The notes below the pieces were generated by a model. That model was not told the DNA's origin and made no database searches. It worked only from the letters and a program-made list of their open reading frames with translations. A DNA stretch of 57,179 bases from a virus, in IMG/VR virus record IMGVR_UViG_3300046167_000110, positions 1-57,179 of that record. One strand, 5' to 3'. Shown here piece by piece: positions 16,558 through 27,117 of this stretch (positions within the stretch are counted from its first letter, which is position 1; each line of letters begins with the position of its first letter). The position numbers were made by a program, and so were the translations under genes.

Positions 16558-19239
16558 TTAAGATATTCTGACCCAAAGTGTTGGTGCTCTTACACCAAAC
16601 TGCGCACCTGTAGCCGTACCGCCCATGTTTCTCCATGTACCTGAAAGACCACAACTTGCTGCACCATTAAAATCTGTAGCTAATGGTCGTTGGTGTGTAG
16701 AGCTATAGTAATCTGTTACAAGCGTATTACCTGCCGCAGTAGCCCCAGCCGCTATAGATGTGCTGTTACTATTAGACGTAGCACCTACAGTATAAGTACC
16801 AACATCGCCACGGGTTGTACTACCGCCAACACCTGTTAGGTTAGAGCCATCGCCGTATAGACTTCCTGAGAAATGACCGTCTTTGAACTTAGTACTAGAA
16901 GTACCAAGAGATATTGCGTCGCCCCTAGCGCTCCCATTCGCTGATGGGTCAATAGGTGTAATTGCACCACTAGCGTTTACAAATCGAACACCTGTGTTAT
17001 CAGTACCAATGTACATATCATTACTGACTGTGCCAATATTACCTACAGCGGAGCTATTTTTATAAAATCCAGCTATAAGGCCATCAGATGATAGTCTGTT
17101 TAGATATAAAGAACCTCCATTTGAGGCGGTTATTTCAGTCTGTCCATCGCTTTGTATTTTTGTACCTGCCGTTGCAAATGCACCTGTAGTCTTACCCACC
17201 AACAAGTTGCCTGATGAGTCTATGCGCATACGTTCTGTAGAAGTTCCGCCATTCGGTCTTGTAAGAAACTTTAAACCGCCATAATTTGCACCCTCTGTAT
17301 AACTATCAATACCAGCGTGGGGTGACAAATCTGATGTTGTTGCACCAACTGCAAAACGCAAAGAACCACCGTTTCCTGTTGTGGTTGTGCTATCACTAAT
17401 TAGTAAATGACCCCAGTTTGCATCGTTTGTGTTATTGCCAGTAACAGTTAAAACCGTGCCATAAGGTGCGCCAGATGACCAACCCGTGTTTAATATTTGA
17501 CTTGTAGAGAAAGGCGAACTCGTCCCAATCCCAACGTTTCCTGACGAGTCGATGCGCATACGTTCTGTAGAACCTATAGTATTACTATTACCAAACGCTA
17601 GATGACCCCCTGCGTCATTATACATATGCCAATAACCCGAACCGTCAGCAGGGGTTAAAATTACACCGTAATCTGTACCATTGCCGAAACCGCCAACTTC
17701 TATGTTTCCATTGTTTCTTTTTAGTAGATTGCCTGATGAGTCTATGCGCATGGCTTCTGTGCCGTTAGGTCTAAACACAATAGGATTGTTGTCTGTGTGT
17801 AACAACAAGTCATTAGCTGCATAACTGCCAGATATAGAAGCCCCATCACCAACGTAAACTTCTGTGTTATAACGGGTAAAACCACTGAGGTAGAGGTCTT
17901 TGAAGCGGTGAGAAGATAAACCTAAACTAATAGCCGCATCTCTAGTTGCACCTGCTGTACCTCTAGGAAGTATTGCATCAGAACCACCTGCAAATAATAA
18001 TGTTGTATCATCGTTGCCAATATACAAGTCACCACTGTTAGCAGTCCCAACACTACCTACAGTTGTTCCGTCTTTGCGGAGCTGAACAATGTCGCCATCC
18101 GTACTAATACGGTCAAAGATACCAGTTACGTTATTCTTACGGGCTTTGATATAACCTGATGGGTTTAGGCTTACTTGGGAAGTCTCACTTTCAGAAGTAC
18201 CACCTACATGAACGACTCCAGATGAGTCGATGCGCATACGTTCTGTGTTGTTAGTTCGTAAAATTAATGGTTGGTTCGTTTTAGAGCCTACAAATGTACC
18301 TGTGTTGTCTGCATACAAACGCCCATATGCTGTTGTTACATCTCCAAAATCAATAATACCATTTGAACCACTATCCACAGTCAGCCCAGTAGTTGTAAGC
18401 GCACCCGTAAGAGTACCACCAGCTAGTGGTAGTTTAGCGGCAATATTAGTAGCAGTTGTAGTAGCAAAGTTAGGGTCATCACCTAGTGCTGCAGCTAATT
18501 CATTTAATGTATCTAGTGTACCTGGAGCAGAGTCTACAATATTAGCTACGGCTGTATCAGCATAGCCTGTATAGTAAGAACCATGTTGCCCATCTAATGT
18601 GTCAGCGTTAATATTTAATGCATCAATATCAGACTTAGTTTGATCTGCTGTAGCGCCAGACTCTATAGCGTTTAGCTTAGTATGATCTGCATCCGTAAAG
18701 ACATTACTGTCAGTAGCAGACTCAACAAGTGTCCTGATCTCCGCTGCTGTTTGGTCAGCAGTAGCACTCGCTTCAATAGCGTTAAGTTTAGTGTGATCCG
18801 CATCAGTGAATACATTACTGTCTGTTGCGGCTTCTACAGCTGCTCGTATCTCTGCATTAGTTTGATCACCTGTAGCGCCAGACTCAATACCGTCTAACTT
18901 AGTACCGTCTGCAGCAATGTCTCTACCGTCTACTGTGCCAGATACAACTATATTGTTATTGACAGTTAAATCATCAAATGTACCTGATGCTATATCAAAC
19001 GCATTAAAAGCTACAACTTCTACAACATCATTTACTGCTGCACCTGTTGCTAATACAACGTCTGAACCATTTGTTGCTGTAAAGTCTGAGCTATGTAATT
19101 TGATACCATTTAAGTAGACATCTAAAAAGTTTGGAGTATACCCACTCGTAGGAAAGCTAGTTTGACCAGCAGTCGCTATAAAGCTATCCCGTGTTTGAGT
19201 AGCTTGTGGTACTAGTATATTTCCTATGTAACCTGACAT
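16558..19239 (-). CDS. Tail fibre protein B (largest fibre)
   Basis: An 893-aa fibre. Residues 1-100 form an N-terminal beta domain (SFIATAGQTSFPTSGYTPNFLDVYLNG) common to phage fibre attachment regions. Residues about 110-260 contain tandem units FTDADHTKLNAIE followed by A-T-A-D-Q-T. From about 330 the stalk has five copies of TERMRIDSSG-type turns spaced 60-130 residues apart, and the end is a compact tip. The FTDADH/ATADQT block is nearly the same as in the 696-aa and 588-aa fibres, so these genes share exchangeable modules. Host binding is inferred. Confidence 0.85.
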   Translation of the reverse strand: MSGYIGNILVPQATQTRDSFIATAGQTSFPTSGYTPNFLDVYLNGIKLHSSDFTATNGSDVVLATGAAVNDVVEVVAFNAFDIASGTFDDLTVNNNIVVSGTVDGRDIAADGTKLDGIESGATGDQTNAEIRAAVEAATDSNVFTDADHTKLNAIEASATADQTAAEIRTLVESATDSNVFTDADHTKLNAIESGATADQTKSDIDALNINADTLDGQHGSYYTGYADTAVANIVDSAPGTLDTLNELAAALGDDPNFATTTATNIAAKLPLAGGTLTGALTTTGLTVDSGSNGIIDFGDVTTAYGRLYADNTGTFVGSKTNQPLILRTNNTERMRIDSSGVVHVGGTSESETSQVSLNPSGYIKARKNNVTGIFDRISTDGDIVQLRKDGTTVGSVGTANSGDLYIGNDDTTLLFAGGSDAILPRGTAGATRDAAISLGLSSHRFKDLYLSGFTRYNTEVYVGDGASISGSYAANDLLLHTDNNPIVFRPNGTEAMRIDSSGNLLKRNNGNIEVGGFGNGTDYGVILTPADGSGYWHMYNDAGGHLAFGNSNTIGSTERMRIDSSGNVGIGTSSPFSTSQILNTGWSSGAPYGTVLTVTGNNTNDANWGHLLISDSTTTTGNGGSLRFAVGATTSDLSPHAGIDSYTEGANYGGLKFLTRPNGGTSTERMRIDSSGNLLVGKTTGAFATAGTKIQSDGQTEITASNGGSLYLNRLSSDGLIAGFYKNSSAVGNIGTVSNDMYIGTDNTGVRFVNASGAITPIDPSANGSARGDAISLGTSSTKFKDGHFSGSLYGDGSNLTGVGGSTTRGDVGTYTVGATSNSNSTSIAAGATAAGNTLVTDYYSSTHQRPLATDFNGAASCGLSGTWRNMGGTATGAQFGVRAPTLWVRIS

Positions 19240-19264
19240 TTATTTATCCTATTTTAGGCTGTAA

Positions 19265-19606
19265 TTATACAGCATCCCAGCTTGTTGTTTCTTCGTTCCA
19301 TCTATGCATCTCTTCATTAGAAGGTTCTGCTACAGGAGCTTCCCAAAGATATGTTGATGTATTTAATGTCCATGAGGGATATGGCTGTGGTTCATAAAAA
19401 GCATCCGCTTCACTGTCATATATAAATCCAATACCAGCATAATTATATCTTAAAGGAGTACCATCAGGGTGTTGCCCTCCATAAGTGTTATACGATGTTT
19501 TTACAAACATACCTGTAGAATCGTGAATATATGTATCAATAAAGTCTTGTTCTGCTACAATGACTTGCTTGACAACTCCATAATCTACTAATGCGTAATG
19601 CCCCAT
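19265..19606 (-). CDS. Fibre cap/accessory protein, copy 1
   Basis: A 113-aa protein starting MGHYALVDYGVVKQVIVAEQDF and ending EETTSWDAV. It is a clear paralogue of the 114-aa protein two genes upstream; shared blocks include VKTSYNT/IKTSYNT, GTPLRYNYAG/GTPLRKNYAG, SWTL and WNEETTSWDA. It is Trp/Tyr-rich and beta-like, similar to small proteins encoded next to fibres in many marine phages. It follows the 588-aa collagen-like fibre and may cap, fold or decorate it. Confidence 0.78.
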   Translation of the reverse strand: MGHYALVDYGVVKQVIVAEQDFIDTYIHDSTGMFVKTSYNTYGGQHPDGTPLRYNYAGIGFIYDSEADAFYEPQPYPSWTLNTSTYLWEAPVAEPSNEEMHRWNEETTSWDAV

Positions 19607-19631
19607 TTGTATATTTCCTTATTATATTTAA

Positions 19632-21398
19632 TTAAAACTGATATCTAAATATTACTATGCCAGAACCACCATTAGAGCCTTTTTGATTTCCAGCACCGCC
19701 TGCACCGCCACCACTACCAGTATTAGCTACACCTGCAACAGACGCAGTACTAGTTGCATTATTACCAGCATTACCGCCTCCACCAGTACCACCTGTCCCT
19801 GGAGAGTCTCCTATACTATCCCAAGCTCCACCACCGCCTCCAGCGGCATATCGCCCTCCTGATCCTGTAGATGTAGCAGTTGCCCAAGTAGAGTATCCTG
19901 ATTTACCAATACCCCCATTACCACCATTAGATAAAGAAGCTGTACCACCAGTACCACCTGCTCCACCGCCGCCTCCGCCGTTTTTAGCATTACCACCATT
20001 ATCTAAACCATTACCGCCACTATTACCTTGACCTGATGTCCCAGAGCCACCTACATTACTGTTATTGGAAAGATGCCCATTACCGCCACCTCCACTACCC
20101 CCTGAGTAAGCCGAAGAATATGGCGCACCACCTCTACCTCCACCTACGGCTGTTGTAAAGTTTGACACTGTTGTATTACTACCACTAATATGTCCACCAT
20201 CGGAATTGGACATAGTACCACCAGCACCAATAACAATATTATATGTACCTGCAGCTACTGTTGTTGAACCAGATACAAAACCACCTGCTCCACCGCCACC
20301 TCCGTGGTTGTTACCACCTGCTCCACCGCCAGCAACAATAAAGTAGTCCATAGCTTGGTTATCCGTTGTTGTGAATTCACCTGAGCTTGTAAAAACATGG
20401 TATTTATACCCACCAGAAGTGAATGTATTACCCCCGATAGCAACAAACTTGGTTATAAGTTTTACCCAAGTACCATCAGCGGAGGCATAAATCTCATCAT
20501 CCGTAGTATTATAATAGATATGTCCATCAGAAGGGCTAGAAGGATTAGATGAAGCATTAGGCAGTCTCATCTTAGCGTTAAACGTTACATCACCAGTAAA
20601 AGTACCGCCACCAAATGGATTACCACTGGGTCCAGTTGCACCCTGTGATCCTGTAGCACCAGTATTACCTGTTGGACCTTGCGAACCTGTAGCACCCTGA
20701 GGACCAGTAGCTCCCTGTGGGCCTGTTGCTCCTTGAGGTCCTGTAGCACCATCATCGCCATCAGATCCTGCAGCACCTTGTGGCCCTTGAGGTCCAGTTG
20801 CTCCTGTTGCGCCTTGTGGACCAGTGTTACCTATTGGCCCTTGCGGTCCTGTAGCACCATCGTTACCATCTGTTCCGGCTGCGCCCGTTGCTCCTGTAGC
20901 ACCTTGAGGACCTGTTGCACCAGTAGCACCATCGTTACCATCTGCACCTGCTGGGCCTGTCGCACCCTGAGGACCAGTAGCACCCGTTGCTCCGTCATTA
21001 CCATCTGCTCCGGCTGGACCTGTCGCACCCTGAGGCCCAGTGTTACCTATAGGTCCTTGTGATCCTGTTGCACCAGTAGCTCCAGTAGGCCCTTGTAATG
21101 CAGCATTAGTTATAGTTGCTTTTTTCCATGTTGTAGAGGTAGCGTCATAAACAGGTATTATATCAGAACTTGTTAAACTTGTTTCAGTAGATAAGCCTGT
21201 TAGTGCATCAGGTAATGCAGTACTAGTTACGTCAGCCCCTGATGCAACAGAGTTTAGCTTTACATGATCTGCATCAGTAAAGGTATTACTATTTGAAGCG
21301 TTCTCTACAAGCGCTTTAATTTCTGCTGCTGTTTGGTCGTCTGTAGCAGTAGCTTGTACAGTATTAACCAAATTAGCTAAATCTCTTGATCTACTCAT
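19632..21398 (-). CDS. Collagen-like tail fibre C
   Basis: A 588-aa fibre. The N-terminus carries [15 protein letters not shown] and [10 protein letters not shown] units. Residues about 105-245 form an uninterrupted collagen-like Gly-X-Y run dominated by [19 protein letters not shown] units. After a globular spacer containing [15 protein letters not shown], the last 250 residues are an extremely Gly-rich tip (GGGGGAGG, GGTGGGGNAG) ending in [10 protein letters not shown], the glycine-rich adhesin tip of many phages. Stalk plus Gly-rich tip indicates a receptor-binding fibre. It pairs with the 113-aa cap protein downstream. Confidence 0.87.
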   Translation of the reverse strand: MSRSRDLANLVNTVQATATDDQTAAEIKALVENASNSNTFTDADHVKLNSVASGADVTSTALPDALTGLSTETSLTSSDIIPVYDATSTTWKKATITNAALQGPTGATGATGSQGPIGNTGPQGATGPAGADGNDGATGATGPQGATGPAGADGNDGATGATGPQGATGATGAAGTDGNDGATGPQGPIGNTGPQGATGATGPQGPQGAAGSDGDDGATGPQGATGPQGATGPQGATGSQGPTGNTGATGSQGATGPSGNPFGGGTFTGDVTFNAKMRLPNASSNPSSPSDGHIYYNTTDDEIYASADGTWVKLITKFVAIGGNTFTSGGYKYHVFTSSGEFTTTDNQAMDYFIVAGGGAGGNNHGGGGGAGGFVSGSTTVAAGTYNIVIGAGGTMSNSDGGHISGSNTTVSNFTTAVGGGRGGAPYSSAYSGGSGGGGNGHLSNNSNVGGSGTSGQGNSGGNGLDNGGNAKNGGGGGGAGGTGGTASLSNGGNGGIGKSGYSTWATATSTGSGGRYAAGGGGGAWDSIGDSPGTGGTGGGGNAGNNATSTASVAGVANTGSGGGAGGAGNQKGSNGGSGIVIFRYQF

Positions 21399-21743
21399 TT
21401 ATGTGGCATCCCAACTTGTTGTTTCTTCGTTCCACTCATACCTATTACCATCATCAGGATATACTACAGGTGATACCCAGATACACGTTTCTTCATCTAA
21501 CGTCCAACTATTGTAAGGCTTTGGTGGAATAAACGCATCTCTGGTTGAATCATATGTAAAACCTACACCAGCATAGTTCTTTCTTAAAGGTGTACCGCCG
21601 TTTGCATGAACTCCAGAGATAGTATTATAAGATGTTTTTATCCATTCCCCTGCGCTGTCGTCTACAAAGGTATCAAAGAAATCTTCTTGTGCTACTATAA
21701 CTCCTGTAACTATGCCATCAACTACTTTTGCATAATGTCCCAT
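21399..21743 (-). CDS. Fibre cap/accessory protein, copy 2
   Basis: A 114-aa paralogue of the 113-aa protein downstream, with about half of the positions identical by eye, including MGHYA at the start and WNEETTSWDA at the end. The stop directly abuts the start of the collagen-like fibre C (adjacent bases), and the gene follows fibre D. The order fibre-cap-fibre-cap shows a tandem duplication of a two-gene cassette. Confidence 0.78.
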   Translation of the reverse strand: MGHYAKVVDGIVTGVIVAQEDFFDTFVDDSAGEWIKTSYNTISGVHANGGTPLRKNYAGVGFTYDSTRDAFIPPKPYNSWTLDEETCIWVSPVVYPDDGNRYEWNEETTSWDAT

Positions 21744-21756
21744 TAATTATTTTCCT

Positions 21757-23811
21757 TTATAATACATATCTTATAACCACTATTCCAGAACCGCCGTTAC
21801 TTGCATTAGCACCTATACCGCCGCCACCGCCACCGCCGCCTCCAGAGTTACCACTAGCTGAACTTGCGGCTGAACCACCATTTCCACCATTGGCTCCTCC
21901 ACCAGACCCACCAGATCCAGAACCACTGCCTGCCCAACTTCCGCCGCCGCCTCCGCCAGCATAGTATACATTAGAACCTGTCCTATAATTATTTGTTGCG
22001 CCGCTACCACCATACGCTGTGCCTGTGGTACGTCCAGTACCACCAGAAGCTGATTTACCACCGCCTCCGCCACCACCTTGCGCCGCACCATTACCACCAG
22101 AGTTACCCTGACCTGTTGTACCAGAACCACCATTGTAACCTGCTGGGTGTCCACCGCCACCGCCAGAACCACCACCAGCCCCAAAAGCCTGTTTAGAACC
22201 ACCGCCGCCTCCGCCAGAAGCAGTTACTACACCTGATATTCCGCTAATCCATCCGTTTGTGCCGACACCGAATCTAACGCCATTGGCCGCACCGCCGCCT
22301 CCTACAGTGACACTATGTGAACCAGAACCTAATGTCGTAGAGCCAACCAACATACCACCAGCACCACCTCCACCAGAACCGTCAAAACCACCGCCGCCTC
22401 CGCCAGCAACGACTAAATAATCAACACTACTACTACCAGATGTAACAAGAAATGTACCACTACTTGTAAATGTGTGAATTTTATATAAACTTCCTCCAGA
22501 TGTGTAGGTAGTTTCAGTACCCCCAGTTGCGAGAAAATTATTAGTTATAACTACCCACGCACTCCCTGTCCATACATATGCTTTATTATCAGACGAGTTA
22601 AAGTAAATATGACCTTTAGATGGGCTAGAAGGGTTAGATGTTGCATTGGGTAGCCTTAACTTAGCGTTAAACTGCACATCACCTGTAAAAGTACCACCAC
22701 CAAATGGGTTTCCGCTTGGTCCTGTTGCACCCTGTGGTCCTGTAGATCCAGTTGCACCTGTTGCGCCTGTTGCACCTTGTGGCCCTTGTGGTCCTGTAGC
22801 TCCCTGTGGTCCTGTTGCGCCTTGCGGTCCTGTTGCCCCTGTAGCTCCGTCGTCTCCATCAGCCCCTGCTGCTCCCGTAGAACCCTGAGGGCCAGTTGCG
22901 CCTTGCGGTCCTGTGTTACCAATAGGGCCTTGAGCACCTGTAGCGCCTTGCGGCCCTGTGTTACCAATAGGTCCTTGTGGACCTGTAGCACCTTGGGCTC
23001 CTGTAGCTCCATCTGCTCCATCAGCACCTATAGCACCATCTGCACCTGCTGGTCCAGTAGCTCCTGTAGGGCCTTGTAGGGCTGCATTAGTAATAGTTTG
23101 CTTTTCCCATGTACCTGCTGATGCGTCATACACAGGGATAAAGTCTCCACCTACAGCGTCTGTGCCTGTAGATAATGCAGTAAGAGCCGCTTTAACATTT
23201 GTTACGTCTGTTACATCTGCTGATGTTTCAATGCCATCTAGTTTAGTTTTAAGAGTGGTAGTAAAGTTCTTCTGTGTAAGACCTCCATCACCTACTGTAT
23301 AAGTAGTGTCTGTAAACACGGCACCAGAAGGGACGTTTGTTAGAACTTGTGAATCATCTACTTTACCTGCCAAAGAATTTGTCATAGTTGTAGAAAAGTT
23401 TGCGTCGTCACCTAAAGCTGCAGCTAATTCATTTAGTGTGTTTAAGGCGGCAGGAGAAGAATCTACAAGGTTAGAAACTGCTGTATCTGCATAAGTTGTA
23501 TAATAGGAACCGTGTTGACCATCTAAAGTGTCAGCGTCTACATTTAATGCGTCTATATCGGATTTGGTTTGGTCAGCAGTTGCGCCTGTCTCAATGCCGT
23601 CTAATTTAGAATGATCTGCATCTGTAAAGTTATTCTGAGAAAGCTCACCATCTTGTATCGAATACGTTGTATCAGTAAATACAGCATTAGCAGGAACATC
23701 TGTAAGAACTTGACTGTCCTCTACTTTATCCGATACTTTGTTGTCTACTTCAGTTTTACTATAACCGTCTACTTGGATAACACCACCATTACCACCAATA
23801 TAACCGCCCAT
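21757..23811 (-). CDS. Collagen-like tail fibre D
   Basis: A 684-aa fibre starting [19 protein letters not shown]. This ATG overlaps the stop of the preceding gene (TAATG), which I prefer to a start 12 codons earlier that gives a Cys-rich, unlikely N-terminus. It contains [13 protein letters not shown] and [14 protein letters not shown] blocks shared with fibre B, an [11 protein letters not shown]...[14 protein letters not shown] block shared with fibre C, a Gly-X-Y collagen-like stalk of about 120 residues, and a Gly-rich tip ending [10 protein letters not shown]. Fibres C and D look like diverged duplicates differing mainly in the tip. Confidence 0.87.
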   Translation of the reverse strand: MGGYIGGNGGVIQVDGYSKTEVDNKVSDKVEDSQVLTDVPANAVFTDTTYSIQDGELSQNNFTDADHSKLDGIETGATADQTKSDIDALNVDADTLDGQHGSYYTTYADTAVSNLVDSSPAALNTLNELAAALGDDANFSTTMTNSLAGKVDDSQVLTNVPSGAVFTDTTYTVGDGGLTQKNFTTTLKTKLDGIETSADVTDVTNVKAALTALSTGTDAVGGDFIPVYDASAGTWEKQTITNAALQGPTGATGPAGADGAIGADGADGATGAQGATGPQGPIGNTGPQGATGAQGPIGNTGPQGATGPQGSTGAAGADGDDGATGATGPQGATGPQGATGPQGPQGATGATGATGSTGPQGATGPSGNPFGGGTFTGDVQFNAKLRLPNATSNPSSPSKGHIYFNSSDNKAYVWTGSAWVVITNNFLATGGTETTYTSGGSLYKIHTFTSSGTFLVTSGSSSVDYLVVAGGGGGGFDGSGGGGAGGMLVGSTTLGSGSHSVTVGGGGAANGVRFGVGTNGWISGISGVVTASGGGGGGSKQAFGAGGGSGGGGGHPAGYNGGSGTTGQGNSGGNGAAQGGGGGGGKSASGGTGRTTGTAYGGSGATNNYRTGSNVYYAGGGGGGSWAGSGSGSGGSGGGANGGNGGSAASSASGNSGGGGGGGGGIGANASNGGSGIVVIRYVL

Positions 23812-24119
23812 TATGTTTGCTCCAATACACTCACAATAACATCGCACGAAGAAGCTGTATCACTTGTTACAATTACAGTATCAGCTGCTTCTAATATAAT
23901 TTTACCATCTAGTACGGATAGAGCAGAACCTGATGGTATTGGTATTCCTTTAGCTAAGTAAACACCTGCAGTCTGCACATCTACATTAATGGCACCTGTT
24001 GTTTTATTTGCTAGGTTACAACCAATCATAACAGATGTAGTTGCACTTGGTACCGTGTATGTAGTAGTAGCGCTTGTACCAACATCTGCGCTTGTGTAGT
24101 TCTTAAATACGTTTGCCAT
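23811..24119 (-). CDS. Small beta-rich tail/fibre accessory protein
   Basis: A 102-aa all-beta protein ([60 protein letters not shown]). Its pattern T-V-P, N-x-T-x-x-x-x-x-V, P-x-G-S-x-L, D-x-I-x-V-T resembles the 119-aa protein near 37 kb, so the two may share an Ig-like or cupin-like fold. It lies between fibre E and fibre D with tight coupling on both sides. The role is unknown, probably structural. Confidence 0.65.
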   Translation of the reverse strand: MANVFKNYTSADVGTSATTTYTVPSATTSVMIGCNLANKTTGAINVDVQTAGVYLAKGIPIPSGSALSVLDGKIILEAADTVIVTSDTASSCDVIVSVLEQT

Positions 24120-24127
24120 TGTTTATA

Positions 24128-25549
24128 TCACCCCAATGCTATGCTTAATGCTAATGCACTTGCTTCTGCAGTAGCTAATATGGTGGCTTTGTTATCGCCT
24201 TCTAGTGTATCAGCATCTAGAGAACCGCTAAGTAAGTTTGTTACATAGGATGTGGTTACCCTTGCGTCTATCGCTGAGTTTGCTCTTGCCGTAGTATAGT
24301 ATAAGTTTGTACCTTCTGACAAGTCTGAAGTTGACTTAGCTGTAAGTGCTGAGTTAAATCTCGCCTGTGTGTAATAAAGGTTTGTACCTTCTGTTAGGTC
24401 AGTTGTACTCTTAGCGTTAAAAGCTGTATTAAACCTACTATCGGTATAGTAAAGATTAGTGCCTTCAGAAAGATTAGTTGTACTTTCAGCAGTAAATGCT
24501 GAGTCAAACCTTGCTTGTGTATAATAAAGGTTAGTACCTTCTGCTAAGTTAGTTGTACTCTTTGTAGCTAACCTTGTATCAAAATCTGTGTTAGCACGAG
24601 TGCTTGTATAATAAAGGTTAGTTCCTTCAGATAAATCACTAGTACTTTTAGCAGTAAAAGCAGTATTAAACCTAGATTGTGTGTAGTAAAGGTTAGTACC
24701 TTCTGTTAGGTTGGTCGTGCTCTTTGCAGAAAAATCAGTATCAAACCTAGCAGATGTAAAATATAGATTAGTACCTTCAGAGAGATCACTTGTGCTTTTA
24801 GCTGTGAACGCAGAGTTAAATCTAGCCTGAGTGTAATACAGGTTAGAACCCTCAGCTAAGTCTCCAGTGTCATGATTGCTTATAGAAGAAACTGTACCAG
24901 TGACATTACCTATTAGGTCAGTTGCTAAGGACTTGTTCATAGCCCATCTGTCGTTAGATGAGTCATACGTAAATGTAGCGTTAGCACCATCTACTGTAAG
25001 CCCAGCGCCATTAGCTGCACCTGCGTTAGCTGCACCCTCAGCTACTGTAATGTTTAGATCTGATACGGTTAGGTTAGAAGAGTTTACTGTAGTGGTAGTA
25101 CCGTCAACCTGTAAGTTACCTGCAACAATAAGAGTACCTGTGTCGTCTCCATGTGCAGCAGGATCTATCGTAAAGGAGGCAGGACCTCTAATGTAACCTG
25201 TTGTAACTATATTACCTGTACTTAGTGCATCATTAGCGTCTAAGTAAACAGCCTTGTCTGCAGGGAGTGTAATGAACACATCCTTAGTACCTGCAGAAAA
25301 ACTAACAGCACTATCGCTGTTGCTACTCTCTAGTATAGTTGTTCTTGTAAGTACACCTGAATTGTATGTACCTAATCCTACTTCCCATTCGTCTGCATCA
25401 CGATTAGAAATAGCGTAGTATGTAGTATCACTGTTGGCAAGGGCAGAGCTAAAAGACTCAAAGCCTGTAACAGCGCCACCCAACGTAATAGCACCAGTGC
25501 CTGTAGTTGTAGCGGTTTCTTTTACTCTATCCTTGACAACGAGAGCCAT
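24128..25549 (-). CDS. Tail fibre protein E
   Basis: A 473-aa fibre. The first 100 residues form a beta domain (ATTTGTGAITLGGAVTGFESFSSAL) of the type common at phage fibre N-termini. A spacer contains the block ...SSISNHDTGDLAEGSNLYYT, and from about residue 235 come about ten tandem repeats of roughly 20 residues on the pattern SDLSEGTNLYYTQARFNTAFTAK-like units with N, S or T changes. This is a repetitive coiled or beta stalk. No separate tip domain is obvious, so it may act as a connector fibre. The gene is first of the fibre block. Confidence 0.83.
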   Translation of the reverse strand: MALVVKDRVKETATTTGTGAITLGGAVTGFESFSSALANSDTTYYAISNRDADEWEVGLGTYNSGVLTRTTILESSNSDSAVSFSAGTKDVFITLPADKAVYLDANDALSTGNIVTTGYIRGPASFTIDPAAHGDDTGTLIVAGNLQVDGTTTTVNSSNLTVSDLNITVAEGAANAGAANGAGLTVDGANATFTYDSSNDRWAMNKSLATDLIGNVTGTVSSISNHDTGDLAEGSNLYYTQARFNSAFTAKSTSDLSEGTNLYFTSARFDTDFSAKSTTNLTEGTNLYYTQSRFNTAFTAKSTSDLSEGTNLYYTSTRANTDFDTRLATKSTTNLAEGTNLYYTQARFDSAFTAESTTNLSEGTNLYYTDSRFNTAFNAKSTTDLTEGTNLYYTQARFNSALTAKSTSDLSEGTNLYYTTARANSAIDARVTTSYVTNLLSGSLDADTLEGDNKATILATAEASALALSIALG

Positions 25550-25560
25550 AATACTGCTCC

Positions 25561-25998
25561 TTAAGCGATACGAATGATTGCGTTAGTTGCGTCTGCTGTT
25601 GGGAACTGTACCACAAAGTCACCATTTGTTGATGTCTTAGTTCCGCCAAAGTCAATAACTGCTATAGCCTTATTACCTTGTGATGTGTTGTAGATTATAC
25701 ACCCGTCTGCAGCCACAGTAGCGGATGACCAAGTAGTATCAGCAAAGTCAACAGTTGCAGTTGATCCTGATAGTGCAATAGTTGCACCAGTTAAAATATT
25801 GCCACCTGAAGTGTAATTAGTACCGGTAGCTTCATCTGAGTTACCTGTTATTGTGCTGTAATTAGTAGTAGATGCATTATAAGTACCTGTCGGTGTACTT
25901 TTAATAAGTGCTATCTTTAGTATGTCTGTATCTAGATCGTGAACACCACCAAGTAACTCTTGCTTGAAGCTGTTGCACATCGCCGTTGTAATAGCCAT
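25561..25998 (-). CDS. Capsid/tail decoration-type structural protein
   Basis: A 145-aa beta-rich protein: FKQELLGGVHDLDTDILKIALIKS, a Thr/Ser/Asn-rich loop, TNYTSGGNIL, VDFADTTWSSATVAADGCIIYN, and AVIDFGGTKTSTNGDFVVQFP. This series of blocks is a well-known phage structural family found near major capsid or fibre genes; the exact position in the virion is not established to my knowledge. It lies 63 bases after the capsid stop, past a hairpin. Confidence 0.75.
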   Translation of the reverse strand: MAITTAMCNSFKQELLGGVHDLDTDILKIALIKSTPTGTYNASTTNYSTITGNSDEATGTNYTSGGNILTGATIALSGSTATVDFADTTWSSATVAADGCIIYNTSQGNKAIAVIDFGGTKTSTNGDFVVQFPTADATNAIIRIA

Positions 25999-26027
25999 TG
26001 GTTATGTCCTTTATTTATAAACGGAAA

Positions 26028-26049
26028 GGGGCCAGTAAGAACCAGCCCC
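26028..26049 (-). terminator. Hairpin after major capsid gene, possible terminator
   Basis: Read on the - strand, GGGGC and GCCCC (5 bp, all G/C) enclose a 12-base segment, with GT/AC able to pair inside. TTTCCGTTTAT follows. It sits 13 bases after the capsid stop codon. The U tract is interrupted, so this is likely a partial terminator or an RNA 3' end stabiliser. This is the place where many podoviruses put a leaky terminator after the capsid gene. Confidence 0.5.
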
Positions 26050-26061
26050 ACTCTTTATTTA

Positions 26062-27117
26062 TTAAGCAGCGTTGTAACGTACAGTTAACAATGCTTCAGG
26101 TCGTAGAATCTTGCGGCCATATAAATGCATGCCGCGCACGATGTCCGCGAATGAATCTGGGTCGCGGTAGTTCTCTACCTTATTGATCTGCTCAGCAGAT
26201 GCTACTGCATCGTCTTGTCCAGAAACAATAACACCATAGTTAGCGTTTTGCGCTGTTGTACCTGAGGTTCCTGCACCTGTGCCTTTAGCTGGCAAGTTGT
26301 TAGAAATATAAACACGGAATCCGTGAATGTTATTTAACACCAAGCCATTTTGTAGACCAGCACCGCCGAAGTCACCATTTAACATGCGTGAGTCTTCGTC
26401 TTTTAGCATCTCTACAAACACCGGGTCAAGTACTACCCAACGACCACGTGCATCTACATTAGCAACGTCCATCTTACGAGCCATACGTGCAAGTACAGTC
26501 AAAGGTGAAACAGTTGTTGCAGACAACGCAGTTGCTCCTGGTAAACGCGGTGCCAATGGCACAGAGTCACCTGCAGTAGCAGTTCCTGAGATAGTCAAGT
26601 TACCGAAGTCAGTTGCGTCTAGCAAGTTAGCTGTAAGCATCTCACCTGTTAAGTTACCAGCAGTATCGTGCTGTGCATCACCAGAAGTAGAAGTGATGTA
26701 TTCACCTGCAGATGTGTGACCTGATAAGTAACCTAAACAATCGGCATCCATAGCGTCTGCCATTTTGTATGCTGCACGATCAGCAGCCAAGCTAACATAG
26801 TCTACATTTGCAAACTGGTCCTCGATGTCATCCATTTTGAATGCGAAGTAGTTAGCTTTGTCGATAGTTAACGAGAAGTCTTCATCATTAAGCTTCTCAA
26901 CTGAGATGCCTGTATGACGTTGCAAAGAGTTAACAGTTACGTCTGGCTCTTTTTGAATGCGAACTGTGTCGCCTTGGTTAGCAATCTCACCGAAGTAAGA
27001 GTTGTTTGTGATTGCGTTAGTAACAGCAGATTTGCGAAGAGCAATCTGTGCTTGCTTAGAATAGATAACTGGAGACCAGTTACCATCAAAACCGCCTGAT
27101 GCGGATGTAATAGCCAT
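26062..27117 (-). CDS. Major capsid protein
   Basis: A 351-aa protein with the features of podovirus HK97-fold coat proteins: an N-terminal arm (AITSASGGFDGNWSPVIYSKQAQIALRKSAV), GDTVRIQKEPDVTVN, the helix block FAFKMDDIEDQFANVDYVSLAADRAAYKMADAMDADCL (spine-helix-like), PLTVLARMARKMDVANVDARGRWVVLDPVF (P-domain-like), and a C-terminal DIVRGMHLYGRKILRPEALL. It follows the scaffold gene, as expected. It has its own upstream promoter and structured leader and a hairpin after the stop, consistent with it being the most abundant virion protein. Confidence 0.92.
   Translation of the reverse strand: MAITSASGGFDGNWSPVIYSKQAQIALRKSAVTNAITNNSYFGEIANQGDTVRIQKEPDVTVNSLQRHTGISVEKLNDEDFSLTIDKANYFAFKMDDIEDQFANVDYVSLAADRAAYKMADAMDADCLGYLSGHTSAGEYITSTSGDAQHDTAGNLTGEMLTANLLDATDFGNLTISGTATAGDSVPLAPRLPGATALSATTVSPLTVLARMARKMDVANVDARGRWVVLDPVFVEMLKDEDSRMLNGDFGGAGLQNGLVLNNIHGFRVYISNNLPAKGTGAGTSGTTAQNANYGVIVSGQDDAVASAEQINKVENYRDPDSFADIVRGMHLYGRKILRPEALLTVRYNAA

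Noticed and set aside
20600-21070. Regular short DNA repeats resembling a CRISPR or satellite array
   Set aside because: They encode the collagen-like Gly-X-Y stalk of fibre C in one continuous frame and lack unique spacers.
24280-24860. Tandem repeats of about 60 bases
   Set aside because: They are the coding repeats of the fibre E stalk (TNLYYT units), not a non-coding array.
19632-25549. Diversity-generating retroelement acting on fibre tips
   Set aside because: No reverse transcriptase gene or template/variable repeat pair is present.
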